This document shows, piece by piece, positions 23,149 through 32,875 of a DNA stretch of 64,000 nucleotides. The translations under genes and the position numbers were made by a program. Numbering within the stretch: the stretch's first letter is position 1; each line of letters starts with the position of its first letter. The DNA is taken from assembly GCF_019970045.1 (NCBI RefSeq), contig NZ_JAHXYI010000003.1:186001-250000 (forward strand). Reading direction: 5' to 3'. A model generated the notes under the pieces. That model saw nothing but the letters and a program-made list of their open reading frames with translations. It did no database searches and was not told the DNA's origin. This DNA is from Chryseobacterium sp. GVT01B. Its GTDB lineage: Bacteria; Bacteroidota; Bacteroidia; Flavobacteriales; Weeksellaceae.

Positions 23149-25296
23149 TTAAATTCTCTCAAGTTCATCCGCATTAATCGTTGTCTTGAAGGTTCCATAG
23201 TTGACAATTACCTTGTTTCTGGAAATCTTTTCAATGGTTCCCACACTGGTACTTCCCGTAATACGAACACGCTGTCCGATTTTCATCCAAACAGCACGGT
23301 CACTTTTACGCTGTTCTTCCAGTTTTTCATTGGTTTCTGCAATTTTTTCAATCACTTCCTCCTTTTTCAACTGTTGCGTAATTTTTCTCTTAACAACCTG
23401 CAGACGTTTTGTTTCATCCTTATCATGACCTAATTTCCTGAATTTCTCCTGCTCAAGAAGTTTTACAAAGTCTTTTACAACATCCTTTCTGGATTTTCCC
23501 TTTGTATAGCTGTCGATGAAAGTTTCAATCTTATTCCCGAACTGAAGCTTACGGTGTTCCTCTTCATATAATTTCTGGAAATTGAACAGTTTCTGCTGAA
23601 GCTGGTCATTCAGTTTCTGAAGATTGTCACGCTTATCTTCTACAGACTCTTTTCTTTCTGCAAGATCGGATTTCAGTTTTTCAACTTCAAATTTTTCCTG
23701 CTGCAGCTTTACAATGGTCTTGTCAAGGTTAACGATATCGTGCTCCACCTTTTTCTTGGCAGAATGAATTATAAATCTTGGAATTTTATTTTTTTCTGCA
23801 ACTTCAAAAGTAAATGAACTTCCTGCCTGGCCTACTTCCAGTTTATACATCGGCTCCAGTGTTTCTTCATTGAAGAGCATGGCTGCATTCTGGGCGTTGG
23901 GAAGCTGTTCTATCACCAGTTTAATGTTGGTGTAGTGAGTCGTGATAATGGCGAAACTCTTTTTATCATAGAAAAACTCCATGAAACTCTCTGCCAGAGC
24001 ACCTCCCAATTCCGGATCAGAGCCTGTACCAAATTCATCAATCAATAGAAGTGTATTGGCATCAGCCTCACGGATGATTCCGGACATTTTCTTTAATCTT
24101 GATGAATAGGTCGATAAGTGGTTTTCAATGGATTGATTATCACCAATATCAGTCATTATCTTCTCAAAGAAAAACATTTCAGATTTGGGATGAACCGGAA
24201 CCAGAATACCACTCTGAATCATCAGCTGTAATAGTCCTACCGTTTTCAGGGTAATTGATTTTCCACCGGCATTAGGCCCTGAAATACAAATGATTCTGTT
24301 ATGTTCCGTTAAAGCAAGAGTCTGAGGGTAAATCGTTTTATTCTCTACTTTATTTCTCAGCCATAATAAGGGATGGTAGGCATCTTTAAGTTTCAATGTC
24401 TTGTGACGGTTGATCTTTGGAAGAATTCCGTTCACTAAATCGGCAAACTTAGCTTTCGCTCTTGTAAGATCCAGATCAAAAATATAAACCTGATATCTCC
24501 ATAGCTGAGGTTGAAACTCTGCCAGTTCTGCAGTAAGCTGTCGGAGAACTTTGTCGATTTCCTTTTTCTCTTCCTCTTCACTTTCACGAAGCTTGAAGTA
24601 ATGCTTTACAACACTGTCCGGCTGAATGTAAGTAATGGAACCTGTTTTGGAAATTCCAAGCGTTCTTCCGGGTACTCTTTTTTTGAATCCTGATTTTACG
24701 GCCAAAACCCTTTGGTCATCAATAATTGTTTCCCGTATGTCATCCAAAAAGTCACTCTGTCCGTAAGTGGTAAGGGCGCGGTTGAAATTTTCCTGTATCG
24801 CTTTTTTAGCAAGCTGAATTTCAGTTCTTATACCTTTCAAAGCTGGAGAAGCTTCATTTTTTACCTCACCAAAACGGTTAAAAACCTTATCTACTTTATC
24901 AATGATCTCTTTTCTGAATTCCAGTACAGAAACCTCTTCTAATAAAGTTGGGAATGTTTCCGGCATGGTAGGGAAGAACTTCTGCAGTTTTCCGATCTGT
25001 TCCGTGATGGTTTTTATTTTGATGAAAGCAGCATTTTCCAAACGGTAGTTTTCAATCAGCATCAATTTCAGCTCACTTTCAATATCTTCATATTCATCAA
25101 ACGGAATCGCATTTGAACTTTCAAAACTCGACAGATATTCCGACGTTTTTTTTAACGAAAGTTCCGCCTCGTCTATTTCCATTGGGCGAAGTTGAAGAAT
25201 TTTTTCTCTTGTTTTCGGAGAATACGCAAATGGGGAGATTTCCGCGAGCAATTGCGGAAACTCTAATTCGTCTAAATCTTCTTTATCTATATACAC
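23149..25296 (-). CDS. mutS2: MutS2-family ATPase lacking the Smr domain
   Basis: This 715-residue protein has the MutS clamp/lever region followed by an ATPase domain. Walker A is GPNAGGKS at 340-347, and Walker B is LLLIDEFGTGSDPE with D420/E421. A coiled coil (about 515-640) follows, then a small beta domain (RVRITGSTSVGTIEKI). The C-terminal Smr endonuclease domain of canonical MutS2 (about 780-800 residues) is absent. MutS2 proteins act in recombination control or ribosome rescue rather than mismatch repair. A -7 element ends 4 nt upstream of the start codon. Confidence 0.9.
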   Translation of the reverse strand: MYIDKEDLDELEFPQLLAEISPFAYSPKTREKILQLRPMEIDEAELSLKKTSEYLSSFESSNAIPFDEYEDIESELKLMLIENYRLENAAFIKIKTITEQIGKLQKFFPTMPETFPTLLEEVSVLEFRKEIIDKVDKVFNRFGEVKNEASPALKGIRTEIQLAKKAIQENFNRALTTYGQSDFLDDIRETIIDDQRVLAVKSGFKKRVPGRTLGISKTGSITYIQPDSVVKHYFKLRESEEEEKKEIDKVLRQLTAELAEFQPQLWRYQVYIFDLDLTRAKAKFADLVNGILPKINRHKTLKLKDAYHPLLWLRNKVENKTIYPQTLALTEHNRIICISGPNAGGKSITLKTVGLLQLMIQSGILVPVHPKSEMFFFEKIMTDIGDNQSIENHLSTYSSRLKKMSGIIREADANTLLLIDEFGTGSDPELGGALAESFMEFFYDKKSFAIITTHYTNIKLVIEQLPNAQNAAMLFNEETLEPMYKLEVGQAGSSFTFEVAEKNKIPRFIIHSAKKKVEHDIVNLDKTIVKLQQEKFEVEKLKSDLAERKESVEDKRDNLQKLNDQLQQKLFNFQKLYEEEHRKLQFGNKIETFIDSYTKGKSRKDVVKDFVKLLEQEKFRKLGHDKDETKRLQVVKRKITQQLKKEEVIEKIAETNEKLEEQRKSDRAVWMKIGQRVRITGSTSVGTIEKISRNKVIVNYGTFKTTINADELERI

Positions 25297-25300
25297 AGTG

Positions 25301-25308
25301 CAAATTTA
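25301..25308 (-). promoter_or_regulatory. -7 promoter element for mutS2 (leaderless arrangement)
   Basis: On the minus strand TAAATTTG ends 4 nt before the mutS2 ATG, so the transcript probably begins at or near the start codon. Confidence 0.5.
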
Positions 25309-25531
25309 GTGAGAATTTTGATTATTACGTATATCTGAGAGATTTACAGAATAAATTAACTTTGAATTGATGAGTATTTTGAGCTACTGCAATAAAATAA
25401 AGAAAGGAAATGAAAAGAAGCTTTTGTTTTCAGACCCAGTTTCAAAAGCGTTATAGTTATTGTTAAAATGAAAAAAGTTTGAATGGATAGTGCTTATAGT
25501 GTATATTTATTGCACTAATTAAATTATAACC

Positions 25532-25870
25532 ATGAAAAATGTACTGCTTGCTCTTCTTTTCCTCTCGGTAGGAGCTCAGGTTCAGGCCCAAATTCAAAAT
25601 CAAGAGACTGAAAAAGTTGAGAAAAAACCTAATAGCAGGAAAACCAAAAAAACTGGCAATAAAAAGCCTTCAGTCAAAAAATTAAAAAATAAAGTAGGCT
25701 ATCATCATAAAAAAGCTGATCCTTATAAAATAGAACAGAAAAAAAGCAGTGATAAAAATGAGTCTATTGTCATTTATGAAAGAAGCTATTCTGTAAAATA
25801 CGGGGTGTATTTATTTATGAATACAGACAAGAATGAGTTTTCAGAAACTTTGGCATTAAGAGGCTTATGA
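25532..25870 (+). CDS. Small secreted lysine-rich protein
   Basis: This 112-residue protein has a clear signal peptide (1-20, ending QVQAQ) and then a strongly basic segment (about 30-75, many KK pairs). The C-terminus resembles an exposed beta strand (SIVIYERSYSVKYGVYLFMN). I recognise no family. The basic region suggests nucleic-acid or anionic-polymer contact, but that is only a guess. Confidence 0.6.
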   Translation: MKNVLLALLFLSVGAQVQAQIQNQETEKVEKKPNSRKTKKTGNKKPSVKKLKNKVGYHHKKADPYKIEQKKSSDKNESIVIYERSYSVKYGVYLFMNTDKNEFSETLALRGL

Positions 25871-25914
25871 AATAATTAAAGTAACAATACACCATTACTT
25901 ATTCTATCTGATCA

Positions 25915-26439
25915 ATGAAACTGGAAACCACAAGGTTGATTTTAAAAGGAATCAATGAAAATAATACAGAAGATATTTTAAAAATCCGAAGCAATCCGGA
26001 GGTCAATAAATTTGTGAAAAGGGTGTCACCCAAGACAAACTATGATGCTCTTCAATTTATTTTAACGATTAAGCAAAGGGTTCAAAACAATCAAACTGTA
26101 TATTGGGGAATTTCTCTAAAAGATCAGCCGAATCTTATTGGAACGATCTGTCTTTGGAATTTTTCTGAAGACCGGAAAACCGCAGAAGTCGGTTATGAAT
26201 TGCTGCCGGAATATCACAGACAGGGAATCATGTCTGAAGCATTGAAAGCAGTTTTAAATTTTGGGTTTGATGAACTGCATTTACAGGAAATTGTAGCAAT
26301 AACAAATACATTCAATAAAAATTCAAAAGGACTTCTTATAAAGCATGATTTTATTCTGTTGGAGGGAAAGAAAGATGAAGGTTTTCCGGATAACATTATT
26401 TTTAGTTTAAAAAGACCGCCCGGTAATGAGGAAATATAA
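25915..26439 (+). CDS. GNAT acetyltransferase, RimJ/RimL-like
   Basis: This 174-residue protein begins MKLETTRLILKGINENNTED, typical of RimJ/RimL-type N-acetyltransferases. Motif A is AEVGYELLPEYHRQGIMSEA and motif B follows (IVAITNTFNKNSKGLLIKHDF). Family members acetylate ribosomal protein N-termini or small molecules; the substrate is unknown. Confidence 0.88.
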   Translation: MKLETTRLILKGINENNTEDILKIRSNPEVNKFVKRVSPKTNYDALQFILTIKQRVQNNQTVYWGISLKDQPNLIGTICLWNFSEDRKTAEVGYELLPEYHRQGIMSEALKAVLNFGFDELHLQEIVAITNTFNKNSKGLLIKHDFILLEGKKDEGFPDNIIFSLKRPPGNEEI

Positions 26440-26484
26440 AATCTAAGTGGTTTTTTCTATCTTTATCACCGATTGAAATTATAT

Positions 26485-27489
26485 ATGAAAAATGAAATAA
26501 AATCTTTAACGGGACTTAGAGGGGTTGTTGCATTATGGGTAGCTTTTTTTCATTTTAGTTTTTTTAGGAATGAATTCATTCAGGATATAGTAGGGAAGGG
26601 ATATGTAGCAGTTGATATCTTTTTCGTACTAAGTGCTTTTTTATTGACTGTTTCTTATGCAGGAAAATTTAAAGAACTGAATTATGAAATAATAGAGATT
26701 TTTTATAAAAAAAGAATCAATAGAATTTATCCTGTATACATTATATCAGTCATTTTTATTGTTTTGTTTTTAGAGAAAAGTATTATCACCGGATTCTTTA
26801 TAAATGCCACTTTATTACAATGTTTTTTTAATCCTGATTATCTGCTGAATGTTGTTTACTGGTCACTCAGTACAGAATGGGTTTGCTATCTGATTTTCCC
26901 TTTTATGCTGTGGCTTGTTCTGTATTATAAGATAAGAAGTGAAGTTTTAATTATTGCAAGTGTCGTTTTGAGATTTGTGCTTCCCTATTTACCCGGCCAC
27001 TTGTACATAGGTTCTGAACATCCTATGGAAGTAGGAGAATCACCAAGATATCTTGATCTTCCTTATGGCCTTGTTTCTTTGTTAAGAACAGTTTCGTCTT
27101 ATTTTCTTGGAATTGGAGTTGCTCTTTTGCCACAATTTAAAATGAAAAAAGAAAACCTCATTATTTATATCATTCTTATATTGTTTGTATCCATGTTGTT
27201 TGTGGAAAAAGGATTGTTGTTTATTCCTTTATTGTCGGCATTTATGATAAAATATCTCTATGAAGGAAAGCAAAACTATGTAAAAACATTTTTAGAAACC
27301 AAAGCAGTGTATTTCCTGGGGAATATCTCTTATTCATTATATATTATCCATTATATGGTGAAGAAGCAGGATTTCGCTATTGTAAATAATTATCATCTTA
27401 ATAATCTGTTGTTAATATCTCTTTCAATATTGCTGTCCTATTTTTCTTATATGCTGATTGAAAGAAAACTGAAGATATTTAAAGTATAA
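26485..27489 (+). CDS. Acyltransferase family 3 membrane protein (OafA-like)
   Basis: From ATG 26485 (a TTG 12 nt upstream is less likely) the protein is 334 residues with about ten transmembrane helices. The hallmark N-terminus [17 protein letters not shown] contains the catalytic-region Arg and His, followed by [16 protein letters not shown]. These enzymes O-acetylate or O-acylate surface polysaccharides, peptidoglycan or lipids. No glycan cluster is adjacent, so the target is unknown. Confidence 0.88.
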   Translation: MKNEIKSLTGLRGVVALWVAFFHFSFFRNEFIQDIVGKGYVAVDIFFVLSAFLLTVSYAGKFKELNYEIIEIFYKKRINRIYPVYIISVIFIVLFLEKSIITGFFINATLLQCFFNPDYLLNVVYWSLSTEWVCYLIFPFMLWLVLYYKIRSEVLIIASVVLRFVLPYLPGHLYIGSEHPMEVGESPRYLDLPYGLVSLLRTVSSYFLGIGVALLPQFKMKKENLIIYIILILFVSMLFVEKGLLFIPLLSAFMIKYLYEGKQNYVKTFLETKAVYFLGNISYSLYIIHYMVKKQDFAIVNNYHLNNLLLISLSILLSYFSYMLIERKLKIFKV

Positions 27490-27513
27490 TATAGACTCTT
27501 ATTTTAATATTAT

Positions 27514-27521
27514 TATTTTTG
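27514..27521 (+). promoter_or_regulatory. -7 promoter element for ung (leaderless arrangement)
   Basis: TATTTTTG ends 4 nt before the ung ATG, implying a transcript with little or no leader. No clear -33 TTTG is visible. Confidence 0.45.
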
Positions 27522-27525
27522 CAGT

Positions 27526-28167
27526 ATGACGTGGACAGAAATTTTAGCACCTATAAAGAGTACAGAATACTTTACAACCCTTTGGGAGAAAGTAAAGAAT
27601 GAATATGCAACGACTAAAGTTTTTCCACCGAAAAATCAGATTTTCAGAGCGCTGGAGCTGACAGCTTTTGATGATGTTGAGGTCGTTATTATTGGTCAGG
27701 ATCCTTACCATAATGATTTTCAGGCAAATGGTTTGTGTTTTTCTGTTTCTGAACAGGTTACCGCACCGCCATCATTGAAGAATATTTTTATTGAGTTAAA
27801 AGATGATTTAGGAGTTGTAAGAACTTCCAAAGAACTGGATGATTGGGGAAGACAAGGCGTTTTGCTTTTGAATGCAACGCTAACGGTTCGCGCTCATTCT
27901 CCCAATTCCCATAAAGATCTGGGTTGGGAAAAATTTACCAACTTTATCATTAAAGAAATTTCAGACAAAAAAGAGAATGTAGTGTTTGTTTTGTGGGGCG
28001 CTTTTGCACAAAAAAAAGCCGAACTCATAGATCCGGCTAAGCATTTTATTCTGAAATCGGCACACCCTTCACCATTTTCCGTGTACAGAGGTTTTTTTGG
28101 AAGCAAGCCTTTCTCAAAAATTAATGAATATCTTGTTTCCAAAGGCAAGAAGCCTATTTCTTGGTAG
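27526..28167 (+). CDS. ung: Uracil-DNA glycosylase, family 1
   Basis: This 213-residue protein has the catalytic water-activating loop GQDPYH (57-62, with D59) and the DNA-intercalation loop HPSPFSVYRGFFG near 180-193. The region LNATLTVRAHSPNSH matches the E. coli LNTVLTVRAGQAHSH segment. It removes uracil from DNA to start base excision repair. The 3' end overlaps the convergent lipoprotein gene by 14 nt. Confidence 0.95.
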   Translation: MTWTEILAPIKSTEYFTTLWEKVKNEYATTKVFPPKNQIFRALELTAFDDVEVVIIGQDPYHNDFQANGLCFSVSEQVTAPPSLKNIFIELKDDLGVVRTSKELDDWGRQGVLLLNATLTVRAHSPNSHKDLGWEKFTNFIIKEISDKKENVVFVLWGAFAQKKAELIDPAKHFILKSAHPSPFSVYRGFFGSKPFSKINEYLVSKGKKPISW

Positions 28168-28663
28168 AATCTGTTGATGGATTTACTTTTTTTATTGTAA
28201 TCCCGATTTTATACTTTCCTGACAGTGCTTTTGCGCCATCCTGTGATTTTGGGGTTGGGGTAACATCTTGTAGAGTAAGAATATATCCATTGAATTCCGC
28301 CGACTGGTGGTAATTTCTTCCCGGATAATCTGCGCTGGCCAAGTTCAGAATCATTGGTCGTGTAGAAGTTCCCATTACTTCCACCTGAGCAAGAGCAACG
28401 CCGGCCCAGATACAATTGGCTCCTTCAGGACAACGGCTGTCTTCAGAAACCCCTTTGAATGTCACATTCATCTGGTATTCTCTTAAGAACTTATTTTCTC
28501 CTTCACTCAGGTATAGAATGCCATCCTGTTGATTACTTGTGCTCGTAGTTTTTGTACTTGCTGGCATTTCAGTAGCTTTTGTGTTCATCTTAGATTTCTT
28601 TTGGGCATCGCATCCGGTTAATGCAAATATTCCCAGACTGAGTATGATAACTTTATGGAACAT
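28154..28663 (-). CDS. Lipoprotein of unknown function
   Basis: This 169-residue protein has a lipobox LTGC (C18), a Thr/Ser/Lys-rich linker (about 25-48), and a compact domain with two cysteines in SRCPEGANCIWAGVA that could form a disulphide. It ends in beta-rich sequence. Related small domains occur in many flavobacteria without known function. It is convergent with, and overlaps, ung. Confidence 0.75.
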   Translation of the reverse strand: MFHKVIILSLGIFALTGCDAQKKSKMNTKATEMPASTKTTSTSNQQDGILYLSEGENKFLREYQMNVTFKGVSEDSRCPEGANCIWAGVALAQVEVMGTSTRPMILNLASADYPGRNYHQSAEFNGYILTLQDVTPTPKSQDGAKALSGKYKIGITIKKVNPSTDSTKK

Positions 28664-28680
28664 AGTTTCTTATATTTTAA

Positions 28681-29172
28681 TTAAATAACGTTAAACATAT
28701 TAAGAAGTACTACCAAAAACATTGCCACTCCTACCACAAAACTGAATCCGGTTCCATAAATAAATCCAATCAGTGCTCCTTTGGTAGATTGTAAGGCTTT
28801 ATTCATATCCTTACTGTCATGAAGTAATTCCCCAATAAATACACCCGCAAACATCCCGATAAGGAAGCCTAAGGGAATCGGAATAAATATACCAACAATG
28901 GTTCCTATTACAGACCCGATGCTTCCCCAACGCGTACCTCCGTATTTTCTGTTGGTTTTTGCAGGAATGACATAACTTAATACCACAGATGCTATAGTAA
29001 GAATCCCGAAAGCCCAGATATAGATCATAGGAAGATCCGCATCCGTCCCGAATTTGTAGATCAGAAGCCCGCAGATGCTTAATAAAAGTCCTGGCAAAAC
29101 AGGGAGAAATGTTCCCAATATTCCTATAAACAGGAGAATAAGGCAGAAAATATTAATAATTGTTGTATCCAT
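28681..29172 (-). CDS. DUF456 family membrane protein
   Basis: This 163-residue protein has about five hydrophobic helices and the Gly/Pro-rich DUF456 signature (GTFLPVLPGLLLSICGLLIY near the N-terminus, then GIFIPIPLGFLIGMFAGVFIGE). Function is unknown. The lipoprotein gene follows 17 nt downstream on the same strand. Confidence 0.88.
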   Translation of the reverse strand: MDTTIINIFCLILLFIGILGTFLPVLPGLLLSICGLLIYKFGTDADLPMIYIWAFGILTIASVVLSYVIPAKTNRKYGGTRWGSIGSVIGTIVGIFIPIPLGFLIGMFAGVFIGELLHDSKDMNKALQSTKGALIGFIYGTGFSFVVGVAMFLVVLLNMFNVI

Positions 29173-29196
29173 TCTTTAAAATATAGATGCAATATA

Positions 29197-29223
29197 AAAA
29201 AAGTGGCCTTATAAAAGACCACC
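29197..29223 (-). terminator. Terminator after the CHHT-motif lipoprotein
   Basis: On the minus strand GTGGTCTT pairs with AAGGCCAC (one G-U) around a short AT loop, followed by a run of seven T. Confidence 0.75.
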
Positions 29224-29248
29224 TTGAGAACTGAGTTATAAAATTTTA

Positions 29249-30436
29249 TTACAAATTTAAGATTACGTATTCCAGAATCGGTCCTGTTTTACCGATATTT
29301 CCACTTGCGTGGTTATGGAATGTAGTATAGTAGATATTTCCGCTGCTGGAATTTCCGGAGCAAGGTCCCATGGTATCTCCATGTGCCTGATGTGCATTCC
29401 ATGCATTCTGATTAATAGTAATGGTGATATTATTTCCGCTTGCTGTATGGTGGCAGATCGTGATGTGATTGTTGTTTAAAGAAGTTCCTACAGGAGTTTG
29501 CGGAGCAGAAGGGTTCGTATAATGTCCTGTTCTTATCATCAGTGGCTCGTTGCCTTTCTGTACAAGAACATCCCAGAATGTGGGATCATAGTTTTGAATT
29601 TTCTCCCATGAACCCATATCATAGTCAATGTCTAATGTATTAAATCCTAATGCGGTTGCCAATGCAGGATTTGAAACACTGCAGCCGGTATAGGCACCTG
29701 AAGCTCCAATGTCTTTCAGGCAAAGAAGATTATCATTGATAAAACCTCCGGGAGCATTACAGCTTGCAGTATTTGTATTCCCCCCTACCAGATAAGCCGA
29801 AGCCCAGTCTGAGCTGTAAAGACTTCCGCCATTGCTTACAAAAGTAGAAAGGTTGGAATATACATTATTGTCATTGCTTGGCGATGAGGTTCCTGTTTGG
29901 GCATAAGTACGGGATCCGCAGTTCAGGAAAATAATATCATACTGGGAAATAGTATTGATATTTTTTAAGTCCTGATAAGTAATTTCAGTAGCGGCATATC
30001 CAAGAGAGCTTATGATCGCTTCAATTTCATCATAACTTCCTTTTATATAAGCCATTTTTGCGATTTGATCCAACTTTGAATCCGTTGCGGCTACAGTAAC
30101 CGTTTCATTCTTTTTAATCGTAACCGGAACCTCGGATCTGAAATTTTTACCGTCACCGGTCTGAATGTGAAGTGTTGTACTGCCTTCAGGAGCTGTTAAA
30201 CTGAAGCTGCCATCAGCACCGGAATACGTATGGTAGATATTGCTCTGGCCGTCGGTAGTGAATACAAGTGCTCCTCCAATTGGTTTGGTGCCATTTTTTG
30301 CAAATACTCTGCCTTCCACTTTTCCTGTGGAAACTACTTTAGTAGGATTTTCTTCAGGAGTAACAGAGTCGTCTCCTTTACAATTAACTAGAAGCACAAG
30401 GCTGCATAGCATAATCAACAAGTAATTTTGTTTCAT
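29249..30436 (-). CDS. Surface lipoprotein with carboxypeptidase regulatory-like domain
   Basis: This 395-residue protein has a lipobox ending at C19, followed by KGDDS, which resembles the acidic lipoprotein export signal of Bacteroidota and suggests display on the cell surface. Residues about 38-115 form a carboxypeptidase regulatory-like (Ig-fold) domain (GRVFAKNGTKPIGGALVF). A central region (DIIFLNCGSRTY) has a ThuA/glutaminase-like beta-alpha look. Near the C-terminus is TICHHTASGN with AHQAHGDTMGPC, a conserved Cys/His motif of unknown role in secreted proteins. Function unknown. Confidence 0.75.
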   Translation of the reverse strand: MKQNYLLIMLCSLVLLVNCKGDDSVTPEENPTKVVSTGKVEGRVFAKNGTKPIGGALVFTTDGQSNIYHTYSGADGSFSLTAPEGSTTLHIQTGDGKNFRSEVPVTIKKNETVTVAATDSKLDQIAKMAYIKGSYDEIEAIISSLGYAATEITYQDLKNINTISQYDIIFLNCGSRTYAQTGTSSPSNDNNVYSNLSTFVSNGGSLYSSDWASAYLVGGNTNTASCNAPGGFINDNLLCLKDIGASGAYTGCSVSNPALATALGFNTLDIDYDMGSWEKIQNYDPTFWDVLVQKGNEPLMIRTGHYTNPSAPQTPVGTSLNNNHITICHHTASGNNITITINQNAWNAHQAHGDTMGPCSGNSSSGNIYYTTFHNHASGNIGKTGPILEYVILNL

Positions 30437-30696
30437 ATTTATTTGATTTTGATGGGGTTAGTTTTAATCAAATTTAATAATTTTTTAATATTAAAACGTT
30501 AAAATTGTAATTATTTTTAATATTATTTATCTTATTTGAGTTTTTATGGTTAATTTTTCATTTATAGTTAAGGGTTTTAGAAGATTTGATATTTTATAAC
30601 TTTATTCAAAAAAAGATTTTTACTAAATATTTTCCGAGGAATACTCTTTGGGATGAAAATTGATTGGGAATAGTAAAATCATGATTCTTAATTTCA

Positions 30697-30704
30697 TAAA
30701 TTTG
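30697..30704 (+). promoter_or_regulatory. -7 promoter element for the MscS gene (leaderless arrangement)
   Basis: TAAATTTG matches TAnnTTTG and ends 5 nt before the ATG at 30710. Confidence 0.45.
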
Positions 30705-30709
30705 CTGTA

Positions 30710-31978
30710 ATGAATGACCAGTTACAAGAAACTAAAAACTTTATACAGGAGCTGAGCGAACAGCTTTACATTTATATTACCCAGATTTCACCTTCCGGGC
30801 TGGACTGGGTTTTCCATATTATTGTAAAATTAAGCTTACTTCTCGTTCTGTTTTTTATCACTGATTTTGTTTTTAAATTCATCATTAATTCTGTCTTCAG
30901 GTTATTTCATAATGAACAGAAATTTCCCATCTTAAAGTCTGTTTATCAGGCCAAAATCACCAACTCTGTAGCCCATTTTGCAGCTCTGATTGCTGTTGCA
31001 GGCATACAGGGCTCTATATTTCCGGAAAACGCGTTACCCAAAACAACCATTTTTATTATACGGTGTCTCAATCTGGGATTGGTATTGATGTTGGCGGGGA
31101 TGTTATACAGATCACTGACTGCTTTTAGAAATTATTTCAGCATCAAGCAGGACTTCTACAAGATTATGGCGCTTAATGCCATTTCAGAAACGGTAAAGAT
31201 TTTAGGACTTTTTATATTTACCGTAGTAGGACTCTGTGTCATTTTTGGGATCAAAGGAACCACTATTGTAGGAAGTCTTGGAGCAATTACAGCGGTGCTG
31301 GTATTGGTTTTCCGAGATACGATTTTGGGATTTGTAACAGGACTTCACGTTGCGACTTCTAAAAACCTGAAGGTAGGAGACTGGGTAAGCATTCCCAAGT
31401 ATACTATTGAAGGAAATATTACGGAAATCAATCTTTTAACTACCAAGATCACCAACTTTGATAAAACAGTTTCCACTATTCCTACTTATGACTTGATGAC
31501 CACAGAAATCAAGAATATGCAGGTGATGTCTGAATCCAATACAAGGAGAATAAAAAAATCAATCTACTTTAACATCAATTCTTTTAAATTTCTGACAGAC
31601 GAAGATGTAGAGCGTTTAAAGGAGATCAACCTTATTTCAGATTACCTTGAAGAAAGAGCCTCTGAGATTAAAAAAGAAAAAGAAAGCCTTGAACATAATG
31701 ATAAGGTCGTAAATGGAAGGCAGCTTACCAATATCGGTGTTTTCAGATATTATGCTCAAAAATATATTGAAAATGATCCGGACGTAGATAAAAACGGAAC
31801 CCGTATGGTACGTCAACTGGACATTACTCCACAAGGATTGCCTCTTGAAGTGTATTGTTTTGCCAATGATTCCAAATGGGAACGTTTTGAGCAGATCCAG
31901 GCCGATATTTTTGACCATTTATTGGTGGCATCCAAAGAATTTGAGCTTCAGGTGATGCAGGTAAGCATTAAAGTGTAG
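30710..31978 (+). CDS. Mechanosensitive ion channel, MscS family (YbdG-like)
   Basis: This 422-residue protein has about five transmembrane helices (about 30-200). The last is the pore-lining TM3-type segment: GSLGAITAVLVLVFRDTILG, continuing into GFVTGLHVATSKNLKVGDWV, the MscS beta-domain entry. A long cytoplasmic domain follows. It gates under membrane tension to release solutes during osmotic downshock. The extended C-terminus resembles YbdG rather than the compact MscS. Confidence 0.92.
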   Translation: MNDQLQETKNFIQELSEQLYIYITQISPSGLDWVFHIIVKLSLLLVLFFITDFVFKFIINSVFRLFHNEQKFPILKSVYQAKITNSVAHFAALIAVAGIQGSIFPENALPKTTIFIIRCLNLGLVLMLAGMLYRSLTAFRNYFSIKQDFYKIMALNAISETVKILGLFIFTVVGLCVIFGIKGTTIVGSLGAITAVLVLVFRDTILGFVTGLHVATSKNLKVGDWVSIPKYTIEGNITEINLLTTKITNFDKTVSTIPTYDLMTTEIKNMQVMSESNTRRIKKSIYFNINSFKFLTDEDVERLKEINLISDYLEERASEIKKEKESLEHNDKVVNGRQLTNIGVFRYYAQKYIENDPDVDKNGTRMVRQLDITPQGLPLEVYCFANDSKWERFEQIQADIFDHLLVASKEFELQVMQVSIKV

Positions 31979-31980
31979 AA

Positions 31981-32152
31981 AAGCTGAAAGGCGGAAAAGG
32001 GAAGCTGGAAGTTTCAACACCTTTTAAACAAATTTTAAATTAAACTTTTAAATGATAATGAATGTAGAAGACCAAAAGAAGTACAAAGTTTGGATTTACT
32101 TCCAGCCCCATGCTTCCAGCTTCTAACATCTTATATCTAACATCTAAAATAA
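31981..32152. repeat. Intergenic inverted repeat (AAGCTGGAAG / CTTCCAGCTTC words)
   Basis: The MscS-pdxJ gap has GGGAAGCTGGAAG near its start and CTTCCAGCCCC and CTTCCAGCTTC near its end, then TCTAACATCT words before pdxJ. Similar words recur at 32880-32976, 45985-46012 and 60363-60503. It looks like a degenerate dispersed repeat; I see no gene in it. Confidence 0.45.
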
Positions 32153-32155
32153 AAA

Positions 32156-32875
32156 ATGACAAAACTAAGCGTAAACATTAATAAAATTGCGACGATAAGA
32201 AATGCAAGAGGAGGTGAAACCCCAAGTGTTACAGAAGCTGCTGTAAAAATTCAGGAATTCGGAGGGCAGGGAATTACCATCCACCCAAGACCTGATGAAA
32301 GGCATATCACAAGAAAAGATGTCTATGATCTGAAGCCGTTGGTTACGACTGAGTTTAATATTGAAGGAAATCCACATCAGAGTTTTATCGATATGGTATT
32401 GGAGGTGAAGCCTGAGCAGGTAACTTTAGTGCCGGATGCTGATGATGCAATTACATCCAATGCAGGCTGGGACACCAAAAAGCATCTTGATTTCCTTACA
32501 GAGATTATTGCAGAATTCAAAAAGGCGGGAATCCGTACTTCTGTTTTTCTTGATCCTTTGCCGGAATTGGTAGAATATGCTGCTAAAACAGGGGCGGACA
32601 GAATAGAACTGTATACGGAAGCTTACGCAAAAAATTATCTGATCAATAAAGAACAGGCTATAAAACCTTATTATGACACCGCAGTTGAGGCTACCAATTT
32701 CGGTTTGGGAATCAATGCAGGTCATGATCTAAGCTTAGAAAACCTTAAATATTTTGCAGACACCATTCCCAACCTGCTGGAAGTATCTATTGGGCATGCT
32801 TTGATTTCTGAAGCACTTTATATGGGATTGGAAAATACAGTTCAGGCTTATCTGAAGAGACTGGCAAAATGGTAA
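32156..32875 (+). CDS. pdxJ: Pyridoxine 5'-phosphate synthase
   Basis: This 239-residue protein begins TKLSVNINKIATIRNARGG, matching the PdxJ N-terminus VNIDHIATLRNARG of E. coli. It continues with GITIHPRPDERHITRKDV and ends with GINAGHDLSLENL and EVSIGHALISEAL. It condenses 1-deoxy-xylulose 5-phosphate with 3-amino-2-oxopropyl phosphate to make pyridoxine 5'-phosphate. Length is typical. No other vitamin B6 gene is nearby. Confidence 0.97.
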   Translation: MTKLSVNINKIATIRNARGGETPSVTEAAVKIQEFGGQGITIHPRPDERHITRKDVYDLKPLVTTEFNIEGNPHQSFIDMVLEVKPEQVTLVPDADDAITSNAGWDTKKHLDFLTEIIAEFKKAGIRTSVFLDPLPELVEYAAKTGADRIELYTEAYAKNYLINKEQAIKPYYDTAVEATNFGLGINAGHDLSLENLKYFADTIPNLLEVSIGHALISEALYMGLENTVQAYLKRLAKW

